A stretch of 64,000 nucleotides of DNA from Moraxella sp. (GTDB lineage Bacteria > Pseudomonadota > Gammaproteobacteria > Pseudomonadales > Moraxellaceae), in the NCBI GenBank assembly GCA_030530785.1, contig JAUMUJ010000005.1:1-64000 (forward strand), in the 5' to 3' direction. The first letter of the stretch is position 1, and each line of letters begins with the position of its first letter. The position numbers and the translations under genes were made by a program. Below the pieces are notes generated by a model. It made no database searches and was not told the DNA's origin. It saw nothing but the letters and a program-made list of their open reading frames with translations. Of the stretch, positions 27,962 through 39,689 are shown piece after piece.

Positions 27962-29446
27962 TTATCCCACCACCTTTGTTAGCACGCCTGCCATCTGATG
28001 AGCCATCACTTGCCCATCTTTGACAAGCTCATCACCTGCTTGGGCATGGATTTTTACACAATCAGACAAACCCACCCCCTGTGCCACCAGTCCTGCGATG
28101 ACCCCACTTAGCACGTCTCCCATGCCTGCCGTTGCCATCTTGGGATTACCATAGGGGCAAATATTTACCACGTCATGCTCCAATGTGAGCGTTCCTGCTC
28201 CTTTTAATACCCAACTTGCTCCATAGTTTTGGGCAAGCTCATGTATCGCCCCCAAGCGGTCTTGTTCCACATCACCTGCCGACTTGCCAAGCAGTCTGCC
28301 TGCTTCTGCCGAATGAGGCGTGCAGATGACGGTGTCGGGCAGAGTTTGGGGAAATCGAGACAGCCAATACAGCCCATCAGCATCTAGGATAATGCGTGGC
28401 TTGGTGGTGAGTTGGCGGTTCATGTGATTTAGCCATTTAAAAAACGCCAAAAACCGCTCTCTTGCCCAGTCATCACGCCCAAGCCCCATGCCAAAAGCAA
28501 CGACATCTGCCCCATCAAGCTCCGCCACGTCCCAACGCTCTGCATCTTTTACCATCACATTGGGGCTACGGGCTAAGATTGGGGCGTGATGATGATGATG
28601 ACACACCACCGTGAGTTTGCCCGCCCCCACCGCCATCGCCGACTCGCTTGCCATCATCACCGCTCCGCCCATGTTGGGGTGTCCACCGATAACATAGACA
28701 TGACCAAAATCGCCTTTGTGGGCGTGAGGTGGTCTTAGAGAAGTTTGCACAGGCGATGTATCCAGATATGCCACAGGTGGACAATCATCATCGGGTGGTA
28801 AAATATTTATCGGAATAATCCGCCCTGCAAAGGTTCGCCCCTGCCCTGTCAGTAGCCCAACCTTTGGGGCAATGGCACACAGCGTAACATCAGCACGCAC
28901 CGCCACAGGTAGCGGATAGCCTGTGCTTGACAGTCCGCTTGGCATATCTAAGGCGATTTTTATTGGACAGACGTTGATGGCATGGATAAGACGGATATAC
29001 TCATCGGACAACACCCTATCAAGCCCAATACCAAATAGCCCATCAACAACCACGTCCGCCCCATCAATATCCCCCACATCATCAGACACCGACACCACCT
29101 GCACCACATCTTGATAAGTCTGCCGACACTCTGCTAACACAGGCAAATCAGGAACAATGATGGTAACATCATGCCCCATCTTAGACAGATGATAGCCCAC
29201 CCAGTAGCCATCTCCACCATTATTGCCCCGTCCGCACACCACCACAATTTTAGGGGCATAGAGATTTTGCCATGTTTTACCAAGCCAGTCATCACAAGAC
29301 AATGCCATCAGATACGCCACTTGTTTCATGAGTGGATATGAACCTGATGTCTCAAACCAATGTCGCTCCCACGCTTGCACGGTTTTGACGTCATAGACGG
29401 CATGGCGTTTGGGTCTTTGGATAAAATAATCTAGGGGGTGGGTCAT
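27962..29446 (-). CDS. nnr: Bifunctional NAD(P)H-hydrate repair enzyme (epimerase + dehydratase)
   Basis: A 494-aa fusion. Residues about 30-220 form the YjeF-N epimerase (CGRGNNGGDGYWVGYHL, DMPSGLSSTG). Residues about 240-490 form the ADP/ATP-dependent dehydratase (GGAVMMASESAMAVGAGKL, TPHSAEAGRLLG, AGMGDVLSGVIAGL). It restores NADH and NADPH damaged by hydration. A run of five His (VVCHHHHHAP, codons near 28588-28602) lies in the dehydratase half. AAGGA precedes the ATG. Confidence 0.95.
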   Translation of the reverse strand: MTHPLDYFIQRPKRHAVYDVKTVQAWERHWFETSGSYPLMKQVAYLMALSCDDWLGKTWQNLYAPKIVVVCGRGNNGGDGYWVGYHLSKMGHDVTIIVPDLPVLAECRQTYQDVVQVVSVSDDVGDIDGADVVVDGLFGIGLDRVLSDEYIRLIHAINVCPIKIALDMPSGLSSTGYPLPVAVRADVTLCAIAPKVGLLTGQGRTFAGRIIPINILPPDDDCPPVAYLDTSPVQTSLRPPHAHKGDFGHVYVIGGHPNMGGAVMMASESAMAVGAGKLTVVCHHHHHAPILARSPNVMVKDAERWDVAELDGADVVAFGMGLGRDDWARERFLAFFKWLNHMNRQLTTKPRIILDADGLYWLSRFPQTLPDTVICTPHSAEAGRLLGKSAGDVEQDRLGAIHELAQNYGASWVLKGAGTLTLEHDVVNICPYGNPKMATAGMGDVLSGVIAGLVAQGVGLSDCVKIHAQAGDELVKDGQVMAHQMAGVLTKVVG

Positions 29447-29498
29447 GTTTTTTCCTTTATGATAATTATGTGAGCTTTACAAATTTATCAGCGGATGA

Positions 29499-30116
29499 TT
29501 AGGGTTTATGCTTGATGCTCATCAATAGAACCGCCACCAACGAGCCAAGACTTGCCAACGCCATGTCCGCATGAGCGTCCCAAATGTCGCCTTGCTGACC
29601 GTTATACTGTTCGGCAGTCTGGGGCGACATCAGCATCGCTATCGCCCACTCTATCAGCTCATAGACCATGCTACTTGCCATGACAAACCCAACAGCAATC
29701 AGGTGTGTCTTAGCTCTACTCACCCCAAAATACCGCCCAAGCCCATCAAACATCATGCCATACAGCAGTAGCCCATAACAAAAATGCACGAGCCTATCAA
29801 ACATATTTCTTTTAAAACCAAAGGTTTCATTGATATTCACGCCCACCACAGAGAGCCACTCATCATAAGGCACATACGAGTACAGATAATGCGATGCCAC
29901 CACATGAATGCCCAAAAACGCCACATAACCCATAAAGGCAAGCTCAGACAATCTTAGCCGTTTGTTTAATACATACAAAGCGACAAGCATGATGAGCGTG
30001 CCAACTTGGTGTAAACCATAGGCAAAACAGTCCAGCGGACGTATGCTACAAATCACCATCAGCAAGGCAAGCACGGCAAGACTTATCGTCTTTTTGGGGG
30101 TTATGGCATGAGTCAT
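29499..30116 (-). CDS. DUF2238 (YjdF-like) inner membrane protein
   Basis: A 205-aa polytopic protein with about six hydrophobic segments. The family pattern appears as FKRNMFDRLVHFCYGLLL, SSMVYELIEWAIA and QQGDIWDAHADMALASLGSL, where Asp, Glu and His recur inside or next to helices. Such residues could bind metal or protons. The function is unknown. It lies between ruvB and nnr in the same direction but with gaps of 50 and 80 bases, so an operon is uncertain. Confidence 0.85.
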   Translation of the reverse strand: MTHAITPKKTISLAVLALLMVICSIRPLDCFAYGLHQVGTLIMLVALYVLNKRLRLSELAFMGYVAFLGIHVVASHYLYSYVPYDEWLSVVGVNINETFGFKRNMFDRLVHFCYGLLLYGMMFDGLGRYFGVSRAKTHLIAVGFVMASSMVYELIEWAIAMLMSPQTAEQYNGQQGDIWDAHADMALASLGSLVAVLLMSIKHKP

Positions 30117-30195
30117 GTTTGTTTGATAAAAGGTAAAAATAAAAGCACATTTTTTAAAAATTTAGACGTACACTCACATCATCTTGACCTACTAA

Positions 30196-31185
30196 CTAAA
30201 ACCCATCATCGCCAATCATCATGCCCTTATCCAACAACGCTCGCCCCTTTGGGGTACGCTGAATGTAGCCTTGCTGAATAAGATACGGTTCTATCACGTC
30301 TTCTAGCGTGCCACGGTCTTCTGCCATCGCTGCTGCTATCGCCTCTACGCCAGCAGGCCTCCCGTCAAACCGCTCTTTTAGCATGGACAGATAACGCCTA
30401 TCTAGATGGTCAAGCCCCTGCTTATCCACCGACAGCATATCTAGGGCAAGGCTTGCCATCTGTCCTGTAACCACGCCATCTCCTTTAACTTCGGCATAAT
30501 CACGCACCCGTCTAAGCAGACGGTTGGCAATGCGGGGCGTACCCCGAGAACGCCTTGCCACTTCGCTCGCTCCATCAGGGTGTATCTGCACACCCAACAG
30601 CCTTGCCGAACGCTTGACGATGGTTGTCAAATCCGCCACATCATAAAATTCAAGTCGCTGTACAATGCCAAAACGGTCTCTTAGTGGCGATGTCAAAAGC
30701 CCCGCTCGAGTGGTCGCCGCCACCAGCGTAAACGGAGGCAAATCCAGCTTAATGGAGCGAGCGGCAGGGCCTTCGCCTATCATAATATCCAGCTGATAAT
30801 CTTCCATCGCAGGATAGAGTATCTCTTCAATGACGGGGCTTAGCCTGTGTATCTCATCAATAAACAGCACGTCCCCCGCTTCTAGGTTCGTTAGCATGGC
30901 AGCCAAATCCCCCGCCCGCTCTAAGACAGGACCACTGGTGGAGCGTAAATTACCCCCCATCTCACGGGCGATGATGTTGGCAAGGGTGGTCTTGCCCAAA
31001 CCAGGTGGGCCAAAGATGAGTGTGTGGTCTAGGGCTTGTCCCCGTTTTTTGGCAGCCCCGATAAACACTTCCATCTGCTCACGTACTTTGGGCTGACCGA
31101 TGTAGTCATCTAAACTGGTGGGACGTATGGCACGGTCTTGGGCATCGTCTTTTTTTGGGGTGGGGTCTATAAGTCGTTGGGTCAT
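30196..31185 (-). CDS. ruvB: Holliday junction branch migration ATPase RuvB
   Basis: A 329-aa AAA+ motor with [17 protein letters not shown], Walker [15 protein letters not shown], Walker [11 protein letters not shown], sensor [19 protein letters not shown] and a C-terminal winged helix ending [10 protein letters not shown]. It drives branch migration with RuvA, which is not encoded nearby. The length is typical. It diverges from the small secreted protein gene. Confidence 0.97.
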   Translation of the reverse strand: MTQRLIDPTPKKDDAQDRAIRPTSLDDYIGQPKVREQMEVFIGAAKKRGQALDHTLIFGPPGLGKTTLANIIAREMGGNLRSTSGPVLERAGDLAAMLTNLEAGDVLFIDEIHRLSPVIEEILYPAMEDYQLDIMIGEGPAARSIKLDLPPFTLVAATTRAGLLTSPLRDRFGIVQRLEFYDVADLTTIVKRSARLLGVQIHPDGASEVARRSRGTPRIANRLLRRVRDYAEVKGDGVVTGQMASLALDMLSVDKQGLDHLDRRYLSMLKERFDGRPAGVEAIAAAMAEDRGTLEDVIEPYLIQQGYIQRTPKGRALLDKGMMIGDDGF

Positions 31186-31387
31186 GATTTTTTGATACTG
31201 TTAAAAAAGTGCCATTATAAGAAATTTTTGACAATTTGTCGCCTTGATTACATTTTTTGACAAAACACCCTAATTTTTTGCTGTTCATTGAGATTAAACA
31301 CCTTATTTATACACTTTGGGGCAATTTTTACAAGATTTTTCAGCAATAACACAGTATGATATACACCTAAAATCATCAAAAAACATC

Positions 31388-31816
31388 ATGGGTTTTTTAT
31401 TTATGTTAAAGCATCTTGCTCCCTTAGCCACCATCATCACGTTGAGCGTGTTGCTGATGTCAAGCCAAAGCCACGCCCGCTCCACGAATAACAGCCAATA
31501 CCTACTGCCCAACCAACACCCCCTACTAAACATCAGCGACACCGAATATAAACTTGCCTTAGCCCAAGCATTGTCTGAAATTTGTCCGTCCATGCTTACC
31601 GTCAAGCAACAAGCTCAATTTGACACCGCCTACCAAAACCAAATCCGCCTATTCATGCCAAACGCCAGCAACCCCAAAGAAGTCATGCAACAGCTTGCTG
31701 GCAAACAAGACTACCAAATCGCCCTAAAAAGCATGAGAAATTGGACAGCCAGTTTCCCCCCCAGCGAAAACAAAGCCCTATGCCAAGAGTTCGCCCGCTC
31801 ATCTACTTTTTTTTAA
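31388..31816 (+). CDS. Small secreted protein, MCR_0457-like (tentative)
   Basis: About 142 aa from 31388 (or 137 from the ATG at 31403). A hydrophobic signal peptide ends near SQSHA. The mature part is polar and helical, with two Cys (SEICPSML and KALCQEF) that could bridge. The pattern EICP...F...Y...I..F.P...NKALC recalls a small Moraxellaceae family annotated MCR_0457, but this is from memory. No strong ribosome site distinguishes the two starts. A periplasmic location is likely and the function is unknown. Confidence 0.65.
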   Translation: MGFLFMLKHLAPLATIITLSVLLMSSQSHARSTNNSQYLLPNQHPLLNISDTEYKLALAQALSEICPSMLTVKQQAQFDTAYQNQIRLFMPNASNPKEVMQQLAGKQDYQIALKSMRNWTASFPPSENKALCQEFARSSTFF

Positions 31817-31930
31817 ATTAACCATTTGACACAAAAAATCTGCCAAAACCACACAAACCATTTTGATTTTTGGTTATTTTTTGATATAGTGAGCGTTTTT
31901 CTAACCTTTGCATTCAATGGCTTTTTTATG

Positions 31931-33097
31931 ATGATTGCTTTTTTTAAAAAAACTTGGCTGACCACTTTGGTTACTCCCGTTCTACTGACACTTGGTAGCA
32001 CTGCTTTTGCTAACGGCATTAACCCTCCCACACAGGACAATAATGCCTATATCCTGATGGATTATGACACAGGCACGATACTTGCCCAAAAAAATGCCGA
32101 CACACCACTTCCGCCTGCGTCCTTAACAAAAATGATGACCAGCTACCTTTTGGAACAAAAACTGCTGTCAGGCGAGATGAGCGAGGACACTCCCATCAAG
32201 ATGAGTCAAAACGCATGGTGTCGTGGTTCTAGTAGCGAATCTTGTATGTATGTGCCATTAAACGAAAGTGCCAGTGCCATTGATATGCTTCGGGGGATTA
32301 TCATTCAATCGGGCAATGACGCATCAAAAGCCGTTGCCGAACACATGGCAGGCTCTGAAAGTGCCTTTGCCACACTCATGAACGATGAAGCCAAAAAACT
32401 GGGCATGACCAACACCCACTTTGAAAATGCCACTGGTATGCCATCACCCAACCACAAAGCCAGTGCCAAAGATTTGGCGATACTGTCTCGTGCTGTCATC
32501 AAAAATAGCGGGGAATATTACAAAATTTACAGCGAAAAAGAATTTACCTACAACAACATTAAACAACAAAACCGCAACGCCCTACTGTTTACTGACAAAA
32601 GCGTGGACGGCTTAAAGACAGGTCATACAGGAGAGTCTGGCTACTCTTTATCAGCATCAGGCGAGCGGGATAATATGCGTCTGATTGCGGTGGTGCTAGG
32701 GGCAAAGAGCATGAAAGCCCGTGCCGACCAAGCAGGCGAGCTGTTAAACTTCGGTTTTGGGCATTTTAGTAACATCGTCATCGCCCCCAAAGGTCAGGAT
32801 ACTGGCGATGTCCCCGTAAAATTTGGTCAAACCAAAACCGTCAAAGCCACCACTGCCGACACCCTAAAAGTTTTGACCGTCAAAACCCAAAAACCCACCA
32901 TCTCACACGCCACCAAGCTCAACGACAACATCACCGCCCCCATCAAAAAAGGTCAGGAGCTGGGTCAAATGATGGCAATCATTGATGGCAAAGTGGTCGC
33001 CAGCACCCCCATCATCGCCACCGAAGATGTCGCCCAAGCAGGCTTTGTCAGTCGTATGTGGGAGAGTTTGGTGGATTGGGTGAAGGGGGTTTTTTAA
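31931..33097 (+). CDS. dacC: D-alanyl-D-alanine carboxypeptidase, PBP5/6 type
   Basis: About 388 aa from the ATG at 31931 (another ATG lies 3 nt earlier). The signal peptide ends STAFA. The serine peptidase S11 motifs are SLTKMM (SxxK), SGN in IQSGNDASKAV, and KTG in GLKTGHTGESG. The PBP5 C-terminal beta domain and an amphipathic tail (FVSRMWESLVDWVKGVF) for membrane attachment follow. It trims pentapeptide side chains of peptidoglycan. The open frame extends to 31826 but those residues do not form a better leader. Confidence 0.93.
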   Translation: MIAFFKKTWLTTLVTPVLLTLGSTAFANGINPPTQDNNAYILMDYDTGTILAQKNADTPLPPASLTKMMTSYLLEQKLLSGEMSEDTPIKMSQNAWCRGSSSESCMYVPLNESASAIDMLRGIIIQSGNDASKAVAEHMAGSESAFATLMNDEAKKLGMTNTHFENATGMPSPNHKASAKDLAILSRAVIKNSGEYYKIYSEKEFTYNNIKQQNRNALLFTDKSVDGLKTGHTGESGYSLSASGERDNMRLIAVVLGAKSMKARADQAGELLNFGFGHFSNIVIAPKGQDTGDVPVKFGQTKTVKATTADTLKVLTVKTQKPTISHATKLNDNITAPIKKGQELGQMMAIIDGKVVASTPIIATEDVAQAGFVSRMWESLVDWVKGVF

Positions 33098-33105
33098 AAA
33101 CCTTA

Positions 33106-33130
33106 AAAGTCGGCGAAAGTCGGCTTTTTT
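33106..33130 (+). terminator. Terminator after dacC
   Basis: AAAGTCGGC, GAAA tetraloop, GTCGGCTTT, a 9-bp stem including two G-U pairs, then further T. Confidence 0.65.
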
Positions 33131-33164
33131 ATTGAGTTAAAGTCTGATAAGATAGTATTTTTAA

Positions 33165-34184
<1,020 letters not shown>

Positions 34185-34194
34185 ATTTACCCAT

Positions 34195-34222
34195 AAAAAA
34201 GGGCAGATGACCGCCCTTTTTT
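34195..34222. terminator. Bidirectional terminator between hemB and bamB
   Basis: AAAAAAGGGC (34195-34204) and GCCCTTTTTT (34213-34222), a perfect 10-bp stem with an 8-nt loop, serving both converging genes. Confidence 0.88.
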
Positions 34223-34234
34223 ATCTTTACGTTA

Positions 34235-35428
34235 TTAAAACTGCCAAACAGCCACCACGCCATCACCGCTTTGAGTGTACAGATAACGGTCTTTGACGTG
34301 CAGACTGTTTAGTTTGCCTTTGGTGTCAGTACGAGAGATGATTTTGCCTGTGTTATCAAACACATGAATAACTCCGTCTAAGTCGCCCACCGCCACATGA
34401 TTACCGATGGCAATGGGATTGGTCAGTTTGCGGTATTTTAGTTCGCTGTTTTCCCACGCCTTTTGTCCTGTGATACGGTCAAATGCCACCACATCGCCAT
34501 CAAGACTTGCCCCGATGACCAAACTGCCTTGTGTCGCCAAACGCTTGGCACTTGCCAAAGGAGCAGTAAACATGGTCTGCCCTGTGGTGGTGTCATAGCC
34601 CGTCAGTTGCCCACTCACACTCACGGCATACAGATGATGACCGACAATGAGTGGCTGACCATCCACATCACTCATGCGATGAACCTGACTGCCACCCACT
34701 GCCCGCCCTACTCGGCGATTCCACAGCGGTCTGCCTATCTCAGGATTGATGGCATGGATGCGTCCGTCTGCCGTGCCAAATACCACCGCCTGCTCGTCCA
34801 AATACAAGGGTGTGGCAACCCCCCGCAAACTGACACTTGGGGTCTGGGTGTTAAACTGCCACACTTGGTGTCCTGTTTGGGTGCTTAGGGCATAAATGAC
34901 CCCATCATTGGCAGAGACCATCACACGGTCATGAGCCACCAGTGCAGGAGCAAGTGATGAACTGGGCAGGGTTTTTTGCCAACGAATGGCTTGTTTGGCA
35001 ACGTCTATCGCCACCACTTTACCCGTACGAGTACCAACCACCACCGTGCCACTGTCTTTATCAACCGCCACGCCACCAGTAACAGCTTCGCCCACGTCCA
35101 CCGACCAAAGCAGTTTACCACCACTTAGGGTGTATGCTCCCACTACGCCCGTACGACTGACAGCGATGAGCGTACGGTCAATAAAACCCACCTGCAAATC
35201 TATGTTGTCTTTTTTGTTGATGGCGGTCTTGTTTAATAATCGTCCGCCACCAGTGGGCAACGAAATTTTTACCACAGGATTGAGTACCGATATGGCGTTG
35301 TCCACCTTAATGAGCTTGGCAGGTTTACGCTCTTGGGGCTTGATGGATTTTGAGCAACCCACGCTTGATAAGCCCACCACAACCAATCCCCCCACCAAAG
35401 CGGTTTTGAATAAATTAAGACGTTTCAT
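34235..35428 (-). CDS. bamB: Outer membrane assembly lipoprotein BamB
   Basis: A 397-aa outer membrane lipoprotein (lipobox SVGC, Cys25) with an eight-bladed PQQ-type propeller. Repeats such as GKLLWSVDVG, AIRWQKTLPSSS, TGHQVWQFNT, IGRPLWNRRVG and TGQKAWENS are evenly spaced. BamB helps BamA fold outer membrane proteins. It is the last gene of the ndk-to-bamB row, 9 bases after yfgM. Confidence 0.94.
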   Translation of the reverse strand: MKRLNLFKTALVGGLVVVGLSSVGCSKSIKPQERKPAKLIKVDNAISVLNPVVKISLPTGGGRLLNKTAINKKDNIDLQVGFIDRTLIAVSRTGVVGAYTLSGGKLLWSVDVGEAVTGGVAVDKDSGTVVVGTRTGKVVAIDVAKQAIRWQKTLPSSSLAPALVAHDRVMVSANDGVIYALSTQTGHQVWQFNTQTPSVSLRGVATPLYLDEQAVVFGTADGRIHAINPEIGRPLWNRRVGRAVGGSQVHRMSDVDGQPLIVGHHLYAVSVSGQLTGYDTTTGQTMFTAPLASAKRLATQGSLVIGASLDGDVVAFDRITGQKAWENSELKYRKLTNPIAIGNHVAVGDLDGVIHVFDNTGKIISRTDTKGKLNSLHVKDRYLYTQSGDGVVAVWQF

Positions 35429-35437
35429 AAATATTCC

Positions 35438-36238
35438 TTAGTTTGATGACGTTTGGTCTGGTGCGGTCGTTTCATCCACATCGGCTGGCATAGCTTCTGA
35501 CTCTGCGGGCAAACTGACGACTGATTTTTGGGCGATGGGCTTAGGCGTCATGCCAAGTGCTTGCATTTTTAGGCTAAGTAATGAACGAACTTCACCACGT
35601 TCTGCCAAAATGTCCCACGCCTGCTCATAGGCTTTTTTGGCATTATCAAGGTCATTTTTGGTGGTATAAATGTCCCCCAAAAGCTCTTGACGAGACGGCG
35701 TAAAAGCGTCTGGCATGGTCTCATTGGCAAGCTGTAATGCCCCATCAGCATCACCTGATGCTAAGGTTGTTTGAGCCAGACGAAGTGTGGTAATGGCGGA
35801 CAAACCATCGTCTTTTAAATCAATACCCCGAGCCTGTGTTAAGGTTTCCATCGCCCCTTTTAGGTCGCCCCCATCGGTCTGATGACGTGCTTTTATCATG
35901 AGTGCCTGCCAAGCATAGGCAGTTTTGCCATGATTTGCCACCAATTTATCAATGTCGGCAAACAAGCTCTCTTGTTCTTTGGCAAGCTCATCTTTGGTGG
36001 TGTCATCAAATTCAAGAGCCTGCATACCAATGTTCAAAGCATCATTTCGCTCACTGATGTCAGCATAGCTGTCAGATGCAACCACGTCTATTTTGGCATG
36101 ATTTTTTTGGTAAAATTCCCAACCAAAATAACCTGCCAACACCAACACAATCGCCCAAATAATCTTACTGCCATGCGTTTTTAAGGCAGACATGGCTTGG
36201 GCGTTGGTCATGTTGCCCGTATTTTCTGTCTGTTTCAT
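35438..36238 (-). CDS. yfgM: YfgM-like TPR membrane protein (SecYEG ancillary)
   Basis: About 266 aa. A short cytoplasmic N-terminus is followed by one membrane helix (KIIWAIVLVLAGYFGWEFY), a periplasmic helical domain with TPR-like units (AYAWQALMIKARHQ, LRLAQTTLASGDADGALQLA, ELLGDIYTTKNDLDNAKKAY) and an acidic tail. YfgM acts with PpiD at the Sec translocon in E. coli. AGGAG lies 5 nt before the ATG at 36238; a second ATG lies 3 nt earlier. The hisS stop is immediately upstream. Confidence 0.87.
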   Translation of the reverse strand: MKQTENTGNMTNAQAMSALKTHGSKIIWAIVLVLAGYFGWEFYQKNHAKIDVVASDSYADISERNDALNIGMQALEFDDTTKDELAKEQESLFADIDKLVANHGKTAYAWQALMIKARHQTDGGDLKGAMETLTQARGIDLKDDGLSAITTLRLAQTTLASGDADGALQLANETMPDAFTPSRQELLGDIYTTKNDLDNAKKAYEQAWDILAERGEVRSLLSLKMQALGMTPKPIAQKSVVSLPAESEAMPADVDETTAPDQTSSN

Positions 36239-36246
36239 CATCTCTC

Positions 36247-37521
36247 CTAAAACCCAAACCAATCGGCAGACTGGCTATTTTGCTCGCCTGTTGCCATGTT
36301 TTTAACTGATATGGTTTGACTGGCAATCTCATCATCACCGATAATCACAGTAAATTTTGCCCCTGATTTGTCCGCCTTTTTCATTTGTGATTTTAAACTG
36401 GTGGCAGATGCCATTTTAACACGCAAATCAGGGCGTTGCGTGCGCAATTCGTTGGCATATAGCACCGCATTCATATAGACATTTTCGCCTGCCACGACAA
36501 ACACATCACAGTCGGCAGTATCAGTAACAGGATTTACGGTCTCAATCAACAGCATAAGACGTTCTAACCCCATCGCAAAACCCACCGCAGGCTCACTTTG
36601 CTCAGGCTTGCCCTTAACAATGCCCACCAAACCATCATAACGCCCACCACCACAGACGGTCGCCTGTGAACCCAATTTATCCGTTACCCACTCAAAGACG
36701 GTTTTGTTATAATAGTCAAGCCCACGCACAAGCTTTTCGTTAATCTCAAAATCAATGCCAAGCGTGTGTAGGTAGTTTTGTACTTGCTCAAAGTGCAAAC
36801 GACTCTCATCACCCAAAAAGTCAGACAACTTCGGAGCTCCAAGCAAAATCGCCTGCGTTTGCTCATCTTTACTGTCAAGCACTCGCAAAGGGTTGGTGCT
36901 GACACGGCGTTGGCTGTCGTCATCAAGCCCATCAAAATGAGCGGTCAGATACTCAACCAATGCCGTTTTATAAGCGACACGTTCACAAGATTCGCCAAGC
37001 GTGTTAAGCTGTAAGGTTACATGGTCAAAAACCCCTAGACGCTTCCACATCATCGCTGTCATCGCAATCAACTCAGCATCAGCATCAGGCAACGGCGAAC
37101 CGATACTCTCCACCCCAAGCTGAGTAAACTGGCGATAGCGTCCCTTTTGCGGACGCTCATAGCGAAACATCGCCCCCATATACCACAGCTTTGGCGTGTC
37201 GCCGCGGGTCAGATTATGCTCCACCACCGCACGCACGCACCCTGCCGTGCCTTCTGGGCGAAGCGTGAATGATTTGGCTTGTTCTTTTTCGCCCAATTTT
37301 GAGCCTTGATAACCCACCGTAAACATCTCTTTTTCCACAATGTCGGTCGCTTCACCCACGCCACGAGCGAACAGTTCGGTCTCTTCCACCAGCGGTAGGC
37401 GGATTTGACTATATCCATAGCCGTCTAGCACTTGGGTCAAAATACGCTCCACCGCTCGCCATTTGGCGGTTTCGGTAGGCAAAATGTCATTAAAGCCACG
37501 AATGGCGGTGATTTTGCTCAT
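36247..37521 (-). CDS. hisS: Histidyl-tRNA synthetase
   Basis: A 424-aa class II synthetase. Visible motifs are the N-terminal [28 protein letters not shown], the class motif [12 protein letters not shown], histidine-binding [13 protein letters not shown] and [10 protein letters not shown], and a C-terminal anticodon domain. The frame is open to 37569, but the ATG at 37521 has AGGAAA upstream and matches family starts. It charges the tRNA-His seen at the other end of the window. Confidence 0.96.
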   Translation of the reverse strand: MSKITAIRGFNDILPTETAKWRAVERILTQVLDGYGYSQIRLPLVEETELFARGVGEATDIVEKEMFTVGYQGSKLGEKEQAKSFTLRPEGTAGCVRAVVEHNLTRGDTPKLWYMGAMFRYERPQKGRYRQFTQLGVESIGSPLPDADAELIAMTAMMWKRLGVFDHVTLQLNTLGESCERVAYKTALVEYLTAHFDGLDDDSQRRVSTNPLRVLDSKDEQTQAILLGAPKLSDFLGDESRLHFEQVQNYLHTLGIDFEINEKLVRGLDYYNKTVFEWVTDKLGSQATVCGGGRYDGLVGIVKGKPEQSEPAVGFAMGLERLMLLIETVNPVTDTADCDVFVVAGENVYMNAVLYANELRTQRPDLRVKMASATSLKSQMKKADKSGAKFTVIIGDDEIASQTISVKNMATGEQNSQSADWFGF

Positions 37522-37565
37522 GTTTTTTCCTATTAAATTTATTGTCTTTGGTAAAACCCTAAAAA

Positions 37566-38564
37566 TCATTTGATTAAAAAGGTTTGTTCCAATACTTGTT
37601 TTAATTCATTGGTTGATAACACTTTGTCAAATTCATTTAAAAAGCGATTGGGATTGGATAAATCAAAATCTGTTACTGTCTTTAAAAATTGGGCAAAATT
37701 CGGGCTTTTTGTCGCCAATTCGCCAATCACCGAATAATCCATTTTTTCTTTAAATTTGGCAGGCGATACTATTTTGGATTGCCCAATATTATCTAAATTT
37801 AAATCAATAATACCAATCCCAAAACTCTGACTAAGTTTCTGTAAGGCTTCAATAAATTGACTGTCTTGTTTGATATCAAGTGCTACCAAATAACCTTCAT
37901 TTGCCCAGCTTGAATTACTCACCGCTTGAAAGAAACTTTCTTTATAATTAGAAAAACTTAATTCTTTTTTAATCTCAAAAGAAAAAATCCTAATAGGCAA
38001 AATATCAAACTTTTTAATAAAATTTAGCACATGATGTTTTTGATAATTGGCATATTCAAAATGAACCGCCACCATGTCAGGATACAACCATTTATCCTCG
38101 CCTTTTGTACCTTTTAAACTTTCTTCGTGAAAAATGGTTTTTGCATACGCCTGAAAATAATCATGTTCTTTTAAAAAATAACACAATAATGGGTGCAAAT
38201 CCCGTTCATGAAATTTGGGCTTTTTTGCTGTATTTTTAGCGACATTTGGGCGTTTTTGTGTGGGATTTTGAAATTTAAAATCATCATCTAATGTGCCATT
38301 ATTGGCATTTTTTAAAATATATTGCTTAGGTTTGGTATTGGGGATTTCTTGGAAGTTATTTTTCTCTTTTACAAATTGTGATTTAAATGTATCTTCTGGT
38401 GTTTTGCCAGAAAATTGTTTGGTTTTATCATCAAATGTTTTTAGTTTATGATGCAATTTATTATCAACCACAAACTGCCACAACTCAGAAGCTGTGGCTG
38501 GGCGATTAATCATTGTTGTGGCTAAGATTGCCAATTGCAAGAAACTCAACTTTTCATCAGTCAT
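37566..38564 (-). CDS. HARE-HTH protein with putative PD-(D/E)XK nuclease domain
   Basis: A 332-aa protein. Residues 1-90 look like a HARE-HTH domain ([40 protein letters not shown]), which is found in restriction endonucleases and chromatin proteins. Residues about 140-260 carry YPDMVAV followed by [20 protein letters not shown], fitting a D...ExK nuclease core. This recalls COG2958-type proteins. Its start overlaps the ispG stop (ATGA), yet it is clearly more AT-rich than ispG and hisS. No methyltransferase is nearby, so a classical restriction system is not supported. The activity is untested inference. Confidence 0.75.
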   Translation of the reverse strand: MTDEKLSFLQLAILATTMINRPATASELWQFVVDNKLHHKLKTFDDKTKQFSGKTPEDTFKSQFVKEKNNFQEIPNTKPKQYILKNANNGTLDDDFKFQNPTQKRPNVAKNTAKKPKFHERDLHPLLCYFLKEHDYFQAYAKTIFHEESLKGTKGEDKWLYPDMVAVHFEYANYQKHHVLNFIKKFDILPIRIFSFEIKKELSFSNYKESFFQAVSNSSWANEGYLVALDIKQDSQFIEALQKLSQSFGIGIIDLNLDNIGQSKIVSPAKFKEKMDYSVIGELATKSPNFAQFLKTVTDFDLSNPNRFLNEFDKVLSTNELKQVLEQTFLIK

Positions 38565-39679
38565 TGAGCCACCCTAACAATCTCATTGGCTCGCTTGCCC
38601 GCCAATTCTTTGGCTTTTTCACGCACCATCGCCTCAATCTCGTCCACCAAATGTTTGGTGTCAATCAAATGGCTTTTTTGTCCCATTTTATACACCAAAG
38701 AATTTGGGCTTGCTCCCACCACACCGATGGTCGCTTCTTTGGCCTCCCCTGGTCCATTGACTTTACAGCCGATGACGGACAAATCAAGCGGTTCTCTGAT
38801 GTCTTCTAGGCGAGCTTCTAGCTCGTTCATGACCTTGATGACATCAAATTCTTGACGGCTACAAGACGGGCAAGCGATAAAGTTTACGCCATTGGAGCGA
38901 ATGTTTAACGATTTTAAAATATCAAAACCGATTTTAATCTCTTCTTCGGGCGGACTGGCAAGCGATATTCGCATGGTATCACCAATGCCATCAAGCAAAA
39001 GCCCACCCAACGCAATGGCGGATTTGACCGTGCCTGTGCGATACACGCCCGCTTCGGTAACACCCAAATGCAATGGGCAGTCCACTTCTGCCGAGATGAG
39101 CCGATAAGCATCTAGCGTCAAAAAGACGTTGCTTGCTTTGACCGAGATTTTATAATCATGAAAATCATGACGGTCTAAAATATCAATATGACGCAAGGCA
39201 GATTCTAGCATGGCTTGCCCTGTCGGTTCGCCGTATTTTTTTTGCAAATCCTTTTCAAGCGAGCCTGCATTGACACCGATACGAATGGGAATATTATGAT
39301 GACGAGCTGACGCAATGACTTCACGCACTTTTTGTTCGTTACCGATGTTGCCAGGATTGATACGCAAACAATCCGCCCCCACGTCCGCCACCGCCAGAGC
39401 AATTTTATAATCAAAATGAATGTCAGCGATGAGAGGAACTGCGACCTGTCGTTTAATTTGAGCGAAGGCTTCCACGCTTTGCATCGTGGGCGTAGACACT
39501 CGCATTAAGTCTGCCCCTGCGTCCACACAGCGTTGTATTTGGGCGACCGTTGCCGACACATCACAGGTGTTGGTGTTGGTCATGGATTGTACACTGATGG
39601 GTGCGTCCCCACCAATGGCAACATTGCCGACATGAATTTTACGGGTGGGACGGCGTTTGATGGGGGTATGATGGGTCAT
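38561..39679 (-). CDS. ispG: 4-hydroxy-3-methylbut-2-en-1-yl diphosphate synthase (flavodoxin)
   Basis: A 372-aa iron-sulfur enzyme of the MEP pathway converting MEcPP to HMBPP. The TIM-barrel start is [19 protein letters not shown]. The cluster ligands lie in [11 protein letters not shown] and [14 protein letters not shown]. The length is standard for the compact bacterial type. It is followed by an overlapping HARE-HTH gene instead of hisS directly. Its product feeds IspH (20534-21466). Confidence 0.97.
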   Translation of the reverse strand: MTHHTPIKRRPTRKIHVGNVAIGGDAPISVQSMTNTNTCDVSATVAQIQRCVDAGADLMRVSTPTMQSVEAFAQIKRQVAVPLIADIHFDYKIALAVADVGADCLRINPGNIGNEQKVREVIASARHHNIPIRIGVNAGSLEKDLQKKYGEPTGQAMLESALRHIDILDRHDFHDYKISVKASNVFLTLDAYRLISAEVDCPLHLGVTEAGVYRTGTVKSAIALGGLLLDGIGDTMRISLASPPEEEIKIGFDILKSLNIRSNGVNFIACPSCSRQEFDVIKVMNELEARLEDIREPLDLSVIGCKVNGPGEAKEATIGVVGASPNSLVYKMGQKSHLIDTKHLVDEIEAMVREKAKELAGKRANEIVRVAQ

Positions 39680-39689
39680 GATGGCTCAC

